In this document: positions 52,637 through 62,477 of the stretch, in pieces | Numbering within the stretch: position 1 is the first letter of the stretch | Layout of the letters: each line of letters starts with the position of its first letter | DNA from: Phaeobacter gallaeciensis | GTDB taxonomy: Bacteria > Pseudomonadota > Alphaproteobacteria > Rhodobacterales > Rhodobacteraceae | DNA: 64,000 nt | Assembly (NCBI RefSeq): GCF_001678945.1 | Contig: NZ_CP015124.1 | Location: forward strand, 3,014,001 to 3,078,000 | Reading direction: 5' to 3' | Program-made: the position numbers and the translations under genes | Notes under the pieces: model-generated | The model's input: only the letters and a program-made list of their open reading frames with translations | Database searches by the model: none | Told to the model about the DNA's origin: nothing

Positions 52637-53149
52637 ATGAGCATGAGCGGTTTCAAAAAGGCACTTCTGGTGGTCGCGGCCCTTGGGGTTGCTGGCTGTA
52701 GCAACGCCTCCTGGGACGACACCAGGTTCGGGGATGGCAGCGGTGCGGGCGCCGGTGCAGCTGGATCGGTTTCAGACCCCACCAGCCCGGCTTATTTCCA
52801 GCAGGCCATCGGTGACCGGGTGCTGTTCGCGGTGGATCAGTCCAGCCTGTCGCCTGCCGCCGAAGAGGTCCTGCGCGGGCAGGCGGGTTGGCTGCTGACC
52901 AATACCGATTACAACGTCACGATCCAGGGCCACGCGGATGAGCAGGGCACCCGGGAATACAACCTTGCGCTTGGCGCGCGTCGGGCCAATTCGGCGCGGG
53001 AGTTCCTGATTTCCCAAGGGGTTGCAGGCAACCGGATCCAGGTCGTCAGCTATGGCAAGGAACGCCCGCTTGAGATCTGTTCGGCCGAAAGCTGCTATGC
53101 CAAGAACCGCCGCGCCGTGACCGTTCTGGCCAGCGGCCTGACGGGGTAA
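52637..53149 (+). CDS. pal: Peptidoglycan-associated lipoprotein Pal
   Basis: A 170-residue outer-membrane lipoprotein. The lipobox GVAGC places the acylated cysteine at residue 21. A flexible Gly/Ala linker leads to the OmpA-like domain with VLFAVDQSSLSPAAEEVLRG, the peptidoglycan-binding NVTIQGHADEQGTREYNLAL and the NRIQVVSYGKERPL ending. GGGGTAGGG before the ATG fits the start. cpoB begins four bases after the stop. Confidence 0.95.
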   Translation: MSMSGFKKALLVVAALGVAGCSNASWDDTRFGDGSGAGAGAAGSVSDPTSPAYFQQAIGDRVLFAVDQSSLSPAAEEVLRGQAGWLLTNTDYNVTIQGHADEQGTREYNLALGARRANSAREFLISQGVAGNRIQVVSYGKERPLEICSAESCYAKNRRAVTVLASGLTG

Positions 53150-53153
53150 GGCG

Positions 53154-53999
53154 ATGCAGCTGCCCCGCCGGATCCGCGCCGCCCTGATTGCCTCGGCCGC
53201 CGTTGCCGCGCTGTTCGGGCCGCTGCCCGCAGCAGCGCAGGACCAGCAGACCCTTGCCGATATTCGGCAGGAGCTGACCGTCTTGCACGTGGAGATCCAG
53301 CGTCTGACGCGCGAATTGTCCACCACCGGCGCACCTGCCACCAATCTGGCAGGCAGTTCCGTGCTGGACCGGGTCGAGGCGATCGAAACCGAGCTGCAGC
53401 GCCTGACCGCCCAGACCGAACAGCTGGAATACCGCATCAACCGGATCGTTGCCGATGGCACCAACCGCATCGGCGATCTGGAGTTCCGTCTGGTCGAACT
53501 GGAAGGCGGTGACATCAGTGCCTTGGGTGAAACCTCGACTCTGGGCGGGGACACCGAGGCGGCAAGCATCGAGACTTCTGTGCCGGTTCCTGTTCCGGGT
53601 GATGCCAGCGAGTTGGCGGTGGGCGAGCGCGCGGATTTCGACGCGGCGAAACAGGCGCTGGACGAAGGCAGCTATCAGGACGCCGCCGAGAAATTCGCTG
53701 CCTTCAATGCTGCCTACCCGGGCAGCCCGTTGGCGGCAAAGGCCGATTTCCATCGCGGCAAGGCGATGGATGGTCTGGGCGACACGCGCGAGGCGGCGCG
53801 GGCCTATCTGGCGTCCTTTACCGGCGATGCGGTTGGCCCGATGGCGCCCGAGGCGTTGTTCGAGCTGGGTGCCGCTCTTGGCCGGTTGGGCCAGCGCGAT
53901 CAGGCCTGCATCACCCTCTCTGAAGTCAACGCACGGTTCCCCGGCAATGATACGGTGGCCCGTGCCGAGGCGGAGATGGCCACGCTGGGCTGTTCTTGA
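53154..53999 (+). CDS. cpoB: Tol-Pal system protein YbgF/CpoB
   Basis: A 281-residue periplasmic protein with a signal peptide (cleavage near AAAQD). An N-terminal trimerising coiled coil (about 27-110, LADIRQELTVLHVEIQRL) is followed by a linker and tetratricopeptide repeats (about 155-280, DFDAAKQALDEGSYQDAAEKF). CpoB coordinates peptidoglycan synthesis with outer-membrane constriction. Its stop codon overlaps the presumed TTG start of tilS. Confidence 0.93.
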   Translation: MQLPRRIRAALIASAAVAALFGPLPAAAQDQQTLADIRQELTVLHVEIQRLTRELSTTGAPATNLAGSSVLDRVEAIETELQRLTAQTEQLEYRINRIVADGTNRIGDLEFRLVELEGGDISALGETSTLGGDTEAASIETSVPVPVPGDASELAVGERADFDAAKQALDEGSYQDAAEKFAAFNAAYPGSPLAAKADFHRGKAMDGLGDTREAARAYLASFTGDAVGPMAPEALFELGAALGRLGQRDQACITLSEVNARFPGNDTVARAEAEMATLGCS

Positions 54000-55249
54000 C
54001 GCAAGACGCGGCGGATATCATTGCAGGCGTTCGCGCCCAGATCCCACACCCCCTGCCAGAGCGGCTGGGGGTTGCTGTTTCCGGGGGGAGCGACTCGGTT
54101 GCGCTTCTTCACATCCTACACCGCGCTTTGACGCCCGAAGGGGTGCAACTCTACGCGGTCACGGTGGACCACGGATTGCGCGCGGCCTCGGCCGCAGAGG
54201 CGGAGGGCGTTGCGGCGCTGGCCACGGGCCTTGGACTTTCACACGATATTCTGCACTGGGCCGAGGGACCCGGCGTCGGCAATCTGCAGGATCAGGCCCG
54301 GCAGGCTCGCTATGGTCTGCTGCGGGATTGGGCGCGTAGCAAAGGCATCGCCGCACTGGCGCTGGGTCATACGGCAGACGATCAGGCGGAAACCGTGCTG
54401 ATGCGGCTGACGCGGGCCTCTGGCGTGGATGGATTGTCAGCAATGTCCGCCGTGCGGCAGCTTGAGGATCTGACGCTGCTGCGTCCGCTCTTGTCTTTGC
54501 GCCGGGCGGATCTGCGAGATTACCTGCGCGCCGAAGGCGTACCTTGGGGCGACGATCCGTCAAATGAGGACAGGCGATTCGACCGGGTGCGGTTGCGCCA
54601 GGCCCTGCCGATGCTTGAAGAACTGGGGCTGAGCGTCGAGGCGCTGTCGCTTGTTGCAAAAAATATGCAACAGGCGCGGCAAACGCTTGATCACTATGCA
54701 CTATCGGCGGCGCAGGAGGGATTTTCGTTTCAGGCGGGCGCTGTGGCGGTAGAGCGAGCGTATTTTGCGGGTCTACCGGATGAAATTGCCCACCGGTTGC
54801 TGCGGGCGGCGCTGCAATGGGTTTCTGGCGGCACCTATCCGCCGCGGCGCGCGCCGATGATGGCAGCGCTGGAAACCGCCCGTACCGGCGGTTCGGCTAC
54901 CCTTGCTGGTGGGCGCATCCTGTGCCGCCGGGGCCGTGTCTGGATCTGCCGCGAAGCGCAGGCCGTACGTGGCCAGATCGCGGAAGTTGGGCAGGTCTGG
55001 GATGGGCGATGGGAAATTAGTTGCGTAAAAACAGATGATTGCAAGGTGCGTGCCCTTGGGGCAGAGGGGCTGCAGCTCTGTCCGGATTGGCGGGAAACCG
55101 GTCTGCCGGGACCAGTGCTGGAGGTCACCCCTGCTTTGTGGCGCGGGGCCGATCTGGTTGCCGCACCGCTGGTGAGACCGGCGCCGGGATGTAAGGCAGA
55201 GCTGACCTGCAGCGAAGAAGAGTTCTTTGCATCCTTTTTATCGCATTGA
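53996..55249 (+). CDS. tilS: tRNA(Ile)-lysidine synthetase TilS
   Basis: A 417-residue PP-loop ATPase that converts the wobble cytidine of tRNA-Ile(CAU) to lysidine. The PP-loop SGGSDSVALLH lies at about 29-39. The GHTADDQAETVLMRLTRASG block and the PWGDDPSNED region are family signatures. The start is uncertain: a TTG overlapping the cpoB stop by four bases is chosen because no ATG occurs before the PP-loop. ftsH follows, as in many proteobacteria. Confidence 0.93.
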   Translation: MTQDAADIIAGVRAQIPHPLPERLGVAVSGGSDSVALLHILHRALTPEGVQLYAVTVDHGLRAASAAEAEGVAALATGLGLSHDILHWAEGPGVGNLQDQARQARYGLLRDWARSKGIAALALGHTADDQAETVLMRLTRASGVDGLSAMSAVRQLEDLTLLRPLLSLRRADLRDYLRAEGVPWGDDPSNEDRRFDRVRLRQALPMLEELGLSVEALSLVAKNMQQARQTLDHYALSAAQEGFSFQAGAVAVERAYFAGLPDEIAHRLLRAALQWVSGGTYPPRRAPMMAALETARTGGSATLAGGRILCRRGRVWICREAQAVRGQIAEVGQVWDGRWEISCVKTDDCKVRALGAEGLQLCPDWRETGLPGPVLEVTPALWRGADLVAAPLVRPAPGCKAELTCSEEEFFASFLSH

Positions 55250-55324
55250 ACCTGACCGAATGTTCCCTATTTTAAGCGCAACGTGGGCGATCTACGCGTC
55301 GCCTCGAATATTGGGAGATTTTCC

Positions 55325-57238
55325 TTGGGTAATGCACGCAATATCGCCTTCTGGGTCGTTCTGTTTCTGCTGATCCTCGCGCTGTTCAATTTGTTCAGCG
55401 GGTCGGGCAGCACCATGCAGAGCCGTGAGCGCACCTATTCCGACTTTGTCGCCGCCGTCGAAGGCGGGCAGGTCAGCACCGTCACCCTTGACGGTGAGCA
55501 GGTTCGTTTCACCACATCCGATGGCCAGAGCTATGTCACCATCAAGCCGGGGGACGCGGAAGTCACCTCGATGCTGATCGAGAACAACATCCCGGTGCGG
55601 GCTGAGAAACAGCAGCAGTCGGGTTTCCAATCGTTCCTGATCACATTGCTGCCCTTCCTGCTGCTGATCGGTGTCTGGGTCTATTTCATGAACCGGATGC
55701 AGGGCGGAGGCAAAGGCGGCGCCATGGGCTTTGGCAAGTCCAAGGCGAAGATGCTGACCGAGAAACACGGCCGCGTCACCTTTGACGATGTTGCCGGTAT
55801 CGATGAAGCCAAGGAAGAGCTCGAAGAGATCGTGGAATTCCTGCGCAACCCGCAGAAATTCTCGCGTCTTGGTGGCAAGATCCCCAAAGGTGCGCTGCTG
55901 GTAGGCCCTCCGGGTACTGGTAAAACGCTGCTGGCCCGCGCGATTGCGGGTGAGGCAGGCGTTCCCTTCTTCACCATCTCCGGTTCGGACTTTGTTGAAA
56001 TGTTCGTTGGTGTCGGTGCATCCCGTGTGCGCGACATGTTCGAACAGGCGAAGAAAAACGCGCCTTGCATCGTGTTCATCGACGAAATCGACGCCGTGGG
56101 CCGCCATCGTGGTGCCGGCTACGGCGGCGGTAACGACGAGCGCGAACAGACGCTGAACCAGCTGCTGGTCGAGATGGACGGTTTTGAAGCCAACGAAGGC
56201 GTGATCATCTTGGCGGCGACCAACCGTAAGGACGTTCTTGACCCCGCGCTGCTGCGTCCGGGCCGCTTTGACCGTAACGTCACCGTCGGTAACCCCGACA
56301 TCAAGGGCCGCGAAAAGATCCTCGGCGTGCACGCACGCAAGACCTCGCTGGGCCCCGATGTGGATATGCGCATCATCGCACGCGGGACCCCGGGCTTCTC
56401 CGGTGCGGATCTGGCGAACCTGGTGAACGAAGCCGCCCTGATGGCTGCTCGCGTCGGCCGCCGCTTTGTCACCATGGAAGACTTTGAGAACGCCAAGGAC
56501 AAGGTGATGATGGGCGCCGAGCGTCGCTCGATGGTGCTGACGGCGGACCAGAAGGAAAAGACCGCCTATCACGAGGCCGGTCACGCCGTTGTCGGCCTGA
56601 AGCTGCCCGAGTGTGATCCTGTCTATAAGGCGACGATCATTCCGCGCGGCGGTGCCCTGGGCATGGTTGTCAGCCTGCCCGAGATGGACCGGCTCAACTG
56701 GCACAAGGACGAGTGCGAGCAGAAGCTGGCGATGACCATGGCCGGTAAGGCAGCCGAAATCATCAAATACGGTGAAGGCCACGTTTCGAACGGCCCGGCC
56801 GGCGATATCCAGCAGGCCAGCCAGCTGGCCCGCGCCATGGTGATGCGCTGGGGTATGTCGGAAAAGGTCGGCAATATCGATTATGCCGAGGCGCACGAAG
56901 GTTACAGTGGCAACACCACCGGCTTCTCTGTTTCCGCCCATACCAAGGAACTGATCGAGGAAGAGGTACGCGAGTTCATCCAGATGGGCTATGACCGCGC
57001 CTTCAAGATCCTGACCGATCATCACGACGAATGGGAACGTCTGGCGCAGGGTCTGCTCGAGTACGAAACCCTGACCGGCGATGAGATCAAGCGCGTCATG
57101 GGTGGCGAGCCGCCGCATTCAGGCGAGGATGAAGGCGACGACACCGATCAGGGTAGTGCCTCGGTCACCGCAGTGCCCAAGGCCAAGCCGAAGAAAACCC
57201 CGCCCGAGGGCGGCATGGAGCCGGAACCGTCCTCCTGA
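55325..57238 (+). CDS. ftsH: ATP-dependent zinc metalloprotease FtsH
   Basis: A 637-residue membrane-anchored AAA+ protease that degrades misfolded and regulatory membrane proteins. Two transmembrane helices flank a periplasmic domain (about 3-25 and 100-120). Walker A GPPGTGKT is at 194-201 and the zinc site HEAGH at 416-420. The start is chosen as TTG (Met-Gly-Asn-Ala-Arg) because GGGAGA precedes it and relatives begin here. A GTG 42 bases upstream would add 14 residues. A clear terminator follows. Confidence 0.95.
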   Translation: MGNARNIAFWVVLFLLILALFNLFSGSGSTMQSRERTYSDFVAAVEGGQVSTVTLDGEQVRFTTSDGQSYVTIKPGDAEVTSMLIENNIPVRAEKQQQSGFQSFLITLLPFLLLIGVWVYFMNRMQGGGKGGAMGFGKSKAKMLTEKHGRVTFDDVAGIDEAKEELEEIVEFLRNPQKFSRLGGKIPKGALLVGPPGTGKTLLARAIAGEAGVPFFTISGSDFVEMFVGVGASRVRDMFEQAKKNAPCIVFIDEIDAVGRHRGAGYGGGNDEREQTLNQLLVEMDGFEANEGVIILAATNRKDVLDPALLRPGRFDRNVTVGNPDIKGREKILGVHARKTSLGPDVDMRIIARGTPGFSGADLANLVNEAALMAARVGRRFVTMEDFENAKDKVMMGAERRSMVLTADQKEKTAYHEAGHAVVGLKLPECDPVYKATIIPRGGALGMVVSLPEMDRLNWHKDECEQKLAMTMAGKAAEIIKYGEGHVSNGPAGDIQQASQLARAMVMRWGMSEKVGNIDYAEAHEGYSGNTTGFSVSAHTKELIEEEVREFIQMGYDRAFKILTDHHDEWERLAQGLLEYETLTGDEIKRVMGGEPPHSGEDEGDDTDQGSASVTAVPKAKPKKTPPEGGMEPEPSS

Positions 57239-57258
57239 GGCGCTTCCTGAATTTAAAA

Positions 57259-57289
57259 GGCCCGGTCTTTGACCGGGTCTTTTTCTTTG
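57259..57289 (+). terminator. Rho-independent terminator after ftsH
   Basis: CCCGGTC-ttt-GACCGGG (57261-57277) is followed by TCTTTTTCTTT. It lies about 20 bases after the ftsH stop and probably ends the tol-pal/tilS/ftsH transcription unit. Confidence 0.85.
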
Positions 57290-57456
57290 CAGCAGTGGGC
57301 ATTTGTTTGGACTGGGCCAGTTGGGGTGGGGATGGCGCTGGGTAAAGCCCATGGTTCTCTCTGGCGGTTCGGGGCTTAGCGTGTATGGTTCGGCAAAAGC
57401 GCTGTGCCCTGCGAAAGCGGCAGTGCAAAGCGGATGAAGTACAGGGGAGCCTTCAC

Positions 57457-58032
57457 ATGCCAGTCTTGCGCGAAACCGAATTCACCGGGGAAATTGTCTG
57501 GATGGGACAGGTTCCGGCAGGAGAGGGGCTTGCAGCGATTCCACAGCAGACGCTGGACCTCGGCTTTGACGGCATTGCGGGGGAGCGTCACGAGGGCAGT
57601 TTGCGTCCCTCCTGTGTGCGGGTGAAGAACCTCTATCCCACCGGCACCGAAATCCGCAACGTGCGCCAGCTGACCATTCTCTCTGAGGAAGAGCTGGCAC
57701 TGATTGCCGCGGATATGGGGTTGGAGCAGATCGACCCGGCCTGGCTGGGTGCCAGCCTGGTGCTGCGCGGTATTCCCGATTTCACCTTCATCCCGCCCAG
57801 TTCCCGGCTGCAGGGGCCGGATGGCACTACCCTGACCGTGGATATGGAGAATCGCCCCTGCGTGCTGCCGGGGCGCGAGATCGAAAAGGATCATGGCGGT
57901 TACGGCGCGAAATTCAAACCTGCGGCGAAAAACCGACGGGGAATCACCGCCTGGGTAGAACGTCCGGGGCGGCTCTCAATCGGGGATGCTCTGACGGTTT
58001 TTGTGCCGGATCAGCGCGCCTGGGCGCCCTGA
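57457..58032 (+). CDS. MOSC-domain protein
   Basis: A 191-residue protein with a MOSC (molybdenum cofactor sulfurase C-terminal) fold. The blocks [36 protein letters not shown] and [14 protein letters not shown] are of the family type. The usual conserved cysteine may be the one in [16 protein letters not shown] proteins carry sulfur or process N-hydroxylated compounds with Mo enzymes; the substrate here is unknown. AGGGGAG before this ATG decides the start over an upstream ATG. It is followed by a perfect hairpin. Confidence 0.85.
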   Translation: MPVLRETEFTGEIVWMGQVPAGEGLAAIPQQTLDLGFDGIAGERHEGSLRPSCVRVKNLYPTGTEIRNVRQLTILSEEELALIAADMGLEQIDPAWLGASLVLRGIPDFTFIPPSSRLQGPDGTTLTVDMENRPCVLPGREIEKDHGGYGAKFKPAAKNRRGITAWVERPGRLSIGDALTVFVPDQRAWAP

Positions 58033-58040
58033 AGCCGCGC

Positions 58041-58107
58041 CCGAAAGGAACAATGCGTTCCTTTCGGACACTCGAAGTTCCGATCGAATTCGCGCTACGC
58101 CGCTTCA
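58041..58107. repeat. Perfect hairpin and possible truncated copy of the dispersed repeat
   Basis: CCGAAAGGAAC-aatgc-GTTCCTTTCGG (58041-58067) has perfect 11-base arms. It could serve as a factor-dependent terminator for the MOSC gene, as no T-run follows. About 20 bases on, CGATCGAATT and GCCGCTTCAAG resemble the CGATTGTG and GCCGCATCAAG words of the three-hairpin repeat, but the right arm of H3 is missing. Confidence 0.35.
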
Positions 58108-58219
58108 AGACACGATAATGTCGGAAATCACGCGCGCCATTTGCCGCAGTCTGGCTAAGTCTTGGTCAACTCCGGCCCGCGAGCCGGTCAACGGACAGAA
58201 ACAGGTCAGGAACCAGGCC

Positions 58220-59896
58220 ATGAGCTACAAGAGTGACATCGAAATCGCGCGCGAAGCGAAGAAGCTCCCCATTCAGGACATCGGCAGCAAGCTGGGCATG
58301 TCGCATGACGATCTGCTGCCCTACGGCCACGACAAGGCCAAGGTGAGCCAGTCCTTCATCAACTCGGTGCAGGATAAACCCGATGGCAAGCTGATCCTGG
58401 TGACCGCGATCAACCCAACCCCGGCGGGCGAAGGCAAAACCACCACCACCGTGGGGCTGGGCGATGGTCTGAACAAGATCGGCAAGAACGCCATGGTCTG
58501 CATCCGCGAAGCCTCGCTTGGCCCGAACTTCGGCATGAAGGGCGGCGCCGCTGGTGGTGGCTACGCGCAGGTCGTGCCGATGGAGGACATGAACCTCCAC
58601 TTCACCGGTGACTTCCACGCGATCACCTCGGCACACTCGCTGCTGAGCGCGATGATCGACAACCACATCTACTGGGGCAACGAGCAGGAAATCGACATCC
58701 GCCGCGTCCAGTGGCGCCGCGTTGTCGACATGAACGACCGCGCCCTGCGCCAGATCAACGTGTCGCTCGGCGGTGTTGCCAACGGGTTCCCGCGCGAAGG
58801 TGGTTTCGACATCACCGTGGCCTCCGAAGTGATGGCGATCCTGTGCCTGGCCAACGACCTGCAGGATCTGGAAAAGCGTCTGGGCGACATGATCGTGGCC
58901 TACCGCCGCGACCGCAGCCCGGTTTATTGCCGTGATATCAAGGCAGAAGGCGCCATGGCGGTGCTGCTGAAGGACGCAATGCAGCCGAACCTGGTGCAGA
59001 CGCTGGAAAACAACCCGGCCTTTGTCCACGGCGGTCCCTTCGCCAACATCGCGCACGGCTGTAACTCTGTCATCGCGACAAAGACCGCGATGAAGGTTGC
59101 TGATTACGTGGTGACCGAAGCGGGATTTGGTGCGGACCTCGGCGCCGAGAAGTTCATGAACATCAAGTGCCGCAAGGCCGGTATCGCACCCGACTGCGTT
59201 GTGCTGGTGGCCACTGTCCGCGCGATGAAGATGAACGGCGGCGTGGCCAAGGCAGATCTTGGCGCCGAAAACGTCGAAGCGGTGATGGAAGGCTGCGCCA
59301 ACCTCGGCCGTCACATCGGCAACCTGAAATCCTTTGGTGTGCCGGTTGTCGTCGCGATCAACCACTTCGTCACCGACACCGATGCGGAAATCCAGGCGGT
59401 CAAGGACTACGTGGAAACCCAGGGCTCCGAAGCGATCCTGTCGCGTCACTGGGAACTGGGTTCGGAAGGCTCTGCCGATCTGGCCCGCCGCGTCGCGGAA
59501 ATCGCCGACAGCGGCGTCAGCCAGTTCGCACCGCTCTACAACGATGAGCTGACCCTTTTTGAGAAGATCGAGCGCATCGCCAAGGGCATCTACCGCGCCG
59601 ATGAGGTGCTGGCCGACAAAAAGATCCGCGATCAGCTGAAACTCTGGGAAGATCAGGGTTATGGCAACCTGCCGGTCTGCATGGCGAAGACCCAGTACAG
59701 CTTCTCGACCGATCCCAACCTGCGCGGCGCGCCCACCGGCCACTCGGTCCCGGTACGTGAGGTCCGCCTCTCTGCGGGCGCCGGGTTTGTCGTGGTTGTC
59801 TGCGGTGAGATCATGACCATGCCGGGCCTGCCCCGCACCCCTGCGGCGGAAAACATCCATCTGAATGCCGAAGGGCAGATCGAAGGCTTGTTCTAA
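58220..59896 (+). CDS. fhs: Formate-tetrahydrofolate ligase
   Basis: A 558-residue ATP-dependent enzyme that makes 10-formyltetrahydrofolate from formate. The P-loop is [11 protein letters not shown]. The [22 protein letters not shown] block, [15 protein letters not shown] and the C-terminal [20 protein letters not shown] are characteristic. The frame is open for 73 codons upstream, but [13 protein letters not shown] is the usual start. In this bacterial group fhs and folD serve one-carbon metabolism, for example from methylated compounds. Confidence 0.96.
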   Translation: MSYKSDIEIAREAKKLPIQDIGSKLGMSHDDLLPYGHDKAKVSQSFINSVQDKPDGKLILVTAINPTPAGEGKTTTTVGLGDGLNKIGKNAMVCIREASLGPNFGMKGGAAGGGYAQVVPMEDMNLHFTGDFHAITSAHSLLSAMIDNHIYWGNEQEIDIRRVQWRRVVDMNDRALRQINVSLGGVANGFPREGGFDITVASEVMAILCLANDLQDLEKRLGDMIVAYRRDRSPVYCRDIKAEGAMAVLLKDAMQPNLVQTLENNPAFVHGGPFANIAHGCNSVIATKTAMKVADYVVTEAGFGADLGAEKFMNIKCRKAGIAPDCVVLVATVRAMKMNGGVAKADLGAENVEAVMEGCANLGRHIGNLKSFGVPVVVAINHFVTDTDAEIQAVKDYVETQGSEAILSRHWELGSEGSADLARRVAEIADSGVSQFAPLYNDELTLFEKIERIAKGIYRADEVLADKKIRDQLKLWEDQGYGNLPVCMAKTQYSFSTDPNLRGAPTGHSVPVREVRLSAGAGFVVVVCGEIMTMPGLPRTPAAENIHLNAEGQIEGLF

Positions 59897-59898
59897 GG

Positions 59899-59947
59899 CG
59901 CAAATTGCGCAATCTGCGGCCCGGGGACCTATTCCCGGGCCGTAGGA
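59899..59947 (+). promoter_or_regulatory. Double hairpin overlapping the chorismate mutase ribosome-binding site
   Basis: Two inverted repeats follow the fhs stop: GCGCAA-a-TTGCGC and the strong CGGCCCGGG/CCCGGGCCG (59917-59942). The second is followed by TAGGAGTTTTTG, which is at once a T-run and the ribosome-binding site of the next gene. It may be a partial terminator that lowers expression of the downstream genes. Confidence 0.5.
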
Positions 59948-59953
59948 GTTTTT

Positions 59954-60265
59954 GTGACGATGACCAATCCGAAACCACCGCAGGACTGCGCCGATATGGG
60001 AGAGTTGCGCGCCGCGATTGATGCGCTCGATGTGGCACTGGTCAGGATGCTGCGGGCGCGGGCGGATTATATCGACCGGGCGGTAGAGCTGAAGCAGGTG
60101 AATGGCTGGCCCGCACGGATCCCGGCCCGTGTTGAGGAGGTTGTGGTCAACGCCTGCCGCACCGCCGAGGCCGAGGGGCTCGATCCTGCTCTGGTCGAAG
60201 GTATCTGGCGCGATATGGTGGATTGGTCGATTTCGCGCGAGGCGCGAGAGATCCCCGAGACATGA
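59954..60265 (+). CDS. Chorismate mutase (AroQ class)
   Basis: A 103-residue all-helical chorismate mutase, converting chorismate to prephenate. The AroQ pattern is seen in [25 protein letters not shown] (Arg and Asp of helix 1) and the later [20 protein letters not shown] ... [15 protein letters not shown] is taken as start because GGAG lies six bases before it; an ATG six bases on is also possible. It is a stand-alone enzyme without a prephenate dehydratase domain, placed between two folate genes. Confidence 0.9.
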   Translation: MTMTNPKPPQDCADMGELRAAIDALDVALVRMLRARADYIDRAVELKQVNGWPARIPARVEEVVVNACRTAEAEGLDPALVEGIWRDMVDWSISREAREIPET

Positions 60266-60311
60266 GCGCGAGGCCGCATCTGGTCTTGCAGCCCTGAGAA
60301 GGAACGAAGCG

Positions 60312-61214
60312 ATGGCAGCAAATATCATTGACGGCAAGGCCTTTGCGGCCAAGGTCCGCGGTCAGGTCGGCGAACATGTGGCGCGCCTGAAGGAAGAGCA
60401 CGGCATCACCCCCGGTCTGGCGGTTGTGCTGGTGGGCGAGGATCCGGCGAGCCAGGTCTATGTCCGCTCCAAGGGCAAGCAGACCGTCGAGGTCGGCATG
60501 AACTCCTACGAGCACAAGTTGGAGGCGGAAACCTCCGAAGCCGACCTGCTGGCGCTGATCGATCAGCTGAACAATGATCCCGCTGTGCATGGTATTCTGG
60601 TGCAGCTGCCGCTGCCCGGTCACCTGGACGAGGATCTGGTGATCAACGCCATCGACCCGGCCAAGGACGTGGACGGCTTCCATATCTCCAACGTCGGCCT
60701 TCTGGGCACCGGCCAGAAATCCATGGTGCCCTGCACGCCGCTGGGCTGTCTGATGATGCTGCGTGATTATCACGGCAGCCTGTCGGGCATGGACGCGGTG
60801 GTGATCGGCCGCTCCAATATCGTGGGCAAACCGATGGCGCAGCTGCTGCTGGGTGACAGCTGCACCGTGACCATCGCGCACAGCCGCACCAAGGATCTGC
60901 CCGATGTGGTGCGCCGCGCCGATATCGTGGTGGCCGCCGTCGGGCGCCCGGAAATGGTGCCCGGCGACTGGATCAAGGAAGGCGCTACTGTGATCGACGT
61001 TGGTATCAACCGCATCGACGCCCCCGAAAAGGGCGAAGGCAAGACCCGCCTTGTCGGTGACGTGCATTTCGAAAGCGCCGCGGCCCGCGCCGGTGCCATC
61101 ACCCCGGTGCCGGGTGGTGTCGGTCCGATGACCATCGCTTGCTTGTTGGCCAACACGGTCACCGCCTGCTGCCGGGCCAACGGTCTGGCAGAGCCGGAAG
61201 GTCTGACCGCCTGA
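60312..61214 (+). CDS. folD: Bifunctional methylenetetrahydrofolate dehydrogenase/cyclohydrolase
   Basis: A 300-residue enzyme interconverting 5,10-methylene- and 10-formyltetrahydrofolate. The catalytic lysine region is [20 protein letters not shown], with [10 protein letters not shown] and [11 protein letters not shown] as substrate-binding blocks. [17 protein letters not shown] is the NADP-binding signature and [19 protein letters not shown] the C-terminal one. A longer frame exists upstream, but this ATG has GAAGGA before it. It completes the fhs - chorismate mutase - folD unit. Confidence 0.96.
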   Translation: MAANIIDGKAFAAKVRGQVGEHVARLKEEHGITPGLAVVLVGEDPASQVYVRSKGKQTVEVGMNSYEHKLEAETSEADLLALIDQLNNDPAVHGILVQLPLPGHLDEDLVINAIDPAKDVDGFHISNVGLLGTGQKSMVPCTPLGCLMMLRDYHGSLSGMDAVVIGRSNIVGKPMAQLLLGDSCTVTIAHSRTKDLPDVVRRADIVVAAVGRPEMVPGDWIKEGATVIDVGINRIDAPEKGEGKTRLVGDVHFESAAARAGAITPVPGGVGPMTIACLLANTVTACCRANGLAEPEGLTA

Positions 61215-61246
61215 TTGCTTTGATACTCTGACGCTTTTGTCAGCTG

Positions 61247-61275
61247 CACCCGCCGGACTGTTTCGGCGGGTGTTC
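61247..61275 (+). terminator. Terminator-like hairpin after folD
   Basis: CACCCGCCG (61247-61255) pairs with CGGCGGGTG (61264-61272) across an eight-base loop and is followed by TTCTG. The T-run is short, so termination may be partial. It lies between convergent folD and the thioesterase gene. Confidence 0.6.
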
Positions 61276-61304
61276 TGCTGTTTGGTCTCTGGTGGGGCAG
61301 GATT

Positions 61305-61715
61305 TTATTTGGCGACCGGCACCATGGTGCCTTGCAGGATCGCCACCAGCTTTTCTTCCTCACCGGTGATGGCATGGACTTCGCAGGTGGCCACGACCAG
61401 CCGCCGCCCGGGTTTCACCACGGTGCCGGTGGCCCGCAGGCGATCCCCAGCGCCGGGCGCCAGCAGGTTGATCTTAATTTCTGCGGTCATCACTTCCTGA
61501 TCCTCGGGCATCAGGGACAGCGCCGCGTATCCTGCTGCGGTATCGCCGATGGCAAAGGTCAACGCCGCGTGGGCGACGCCGTGCTGTTGCAGGCTGCTGG
61601 GCAGGATGGGGGCGGAGACCACAACCTTGCCTGGCGACACGGAATCCAGCGTGGCGCCAAGGGTCTGCATCATGCTTTGGCGGGCGAAACTGTCTGATAT
61701 GCGATCTGTGCTCAT
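61305..61715 (-). CDS. PaaI-family hotdog thioesterase
   Basis: A 136-residue single-hotdog thioesterase. The catalytic block is SLQQHGVAHAALTFAIGDTA, where HGVAHAA replaces the more usual HGGxxA of PaaI proteins. The pattern resembles uncharacterised YiiD/PaaI-like members. It is different from the thioesterase in the catabolic island and shares only the fold. The substrate is unknown. It is convergent with folD. Confidence 0.82.
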   Translation of the reverse strand: MSTDRISDSFARQSMMQTLGATLDSVSPGKVVVSAPILPSSLQQHGVAHAALTFAIGDTAAGYAALSLMPEDQEVMTAEIKINLLAPGAGDRLRATGTVVKPGRRLVVATCEVHAITGEEEKLVAILQGTMVPVAK

Positions 61716-61790
61716 GCCGCGATCATACGGCCTGCAGGGACCGGTGGGAACAAGACGTTGCGTTAGCGGGGCCGGTCTAGCGGGGGCAGC

Positions 61791-62477
61791 CTAGCGGGGC
61801 ATTGGGCAGGGCAGGGGTTTTGGTCCGGTCAGGATCGCAATCGCTTCGGACGCCATCAGTCCCGCAAGGGCAGGATCACTGCTGCGCAGCCCACCGGTAT
61901 AGGTGCCAAAGGCGGGCAGGATCAGTCGGGTGCGATCCAGCAGAAAGGCGGGGCGGGCACTGCCCCGGCGTAGCCGCGCCTTGGGGTGGTAATGGCCCGA
62001 GATCTCTCCGGCTTCGGCGTCACCCTCGGCAATATGGCGAAAGGTGAGCGGTCCAAGGCGCATCTCGGTGCAGGAGCGACCGCCAAATCCCGCAGGACCC
62101 GGATCGTGGTTGCCCTCCACCCAGATCCAGTCCTGTGCGGCGATCAGGCTGCGCAGGTCCTGCACGTCCTCTGGAGGCAGCGCCTGGGCGGCGGCCAGAT
62201 CGTCGAAACTGTCGCCAAGGCAGAGCAGGGTTTCGGGCTGGAGTTGCCGGATCAGCGCCGCCAGCCGCGCCAGTGTATCGCGGGTCTCATACGGAGGCAG
62301 GGGAGCGCCGCCGCGCCGCAGGTGACGTTCGGATTTGCCCATATGCAGGTCCGAGACACAAAGCAGTCGCCGCTCTGCCCACCAGAGCGCGCCGCTGCCA
62401 AGCGCGGTGAGCCGTGCGCCTGCCAGTGTGAAATCATAGCCGACCAAGGCGCCCTGAAATCCTGCCGGATCGTTCAT
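61791..62477 (-). CDS. pdeM: Ligase-associated DNA damage response endonuclease PdeM
   Basis: A 228-residue metallophosphoesterase. The metal-binding blocks are LCVSDLHMGKSE, LCLGDSFDD, WVEGNHDPG and ISGHYHPKA. Family members are linked to an ATP-dependent ligase, an exonuclease and an Lhr-type helicase in a DNA-repair module. Here the gene overlaps the end of the Lhr-type helicase gene by four bases, as expected for that module. Confidence 0.9.
   Translation of the reverse strand: MNDPAGFQGALVGYDFTLAGARLTALGSGALWWAERRLLCVSDLHMGKSERHLRRGGAPLPPYETRDTLARLAALIRQLQPETLLCLGDSFDDLAAAQALPPEDVQDLRSLIAAQDWIWVEGNHDPGPAGFGGRSCTEMRLGPLTFRHIAEGDAEAGEISGHYHPKARLRRGSARPAFLLDRTRLILPAFGTYTGGLRSSDPALAGLMASEAIAILTGPKPLPCPMPR

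Noticed and set aside
58033-58219. Folate-type riboswitch before fhs
   Set aside because: A leader RNA would make sense here, but I could match neither conserved core words nor an expected fold. Only a simple hairpin is visible.
58166-60352. 728-codon frame opposite fhs and the chorismate mutase gene
   Set aside because: Both sense genes are certain; the antisense product has no family features and crosses gene boundaries.
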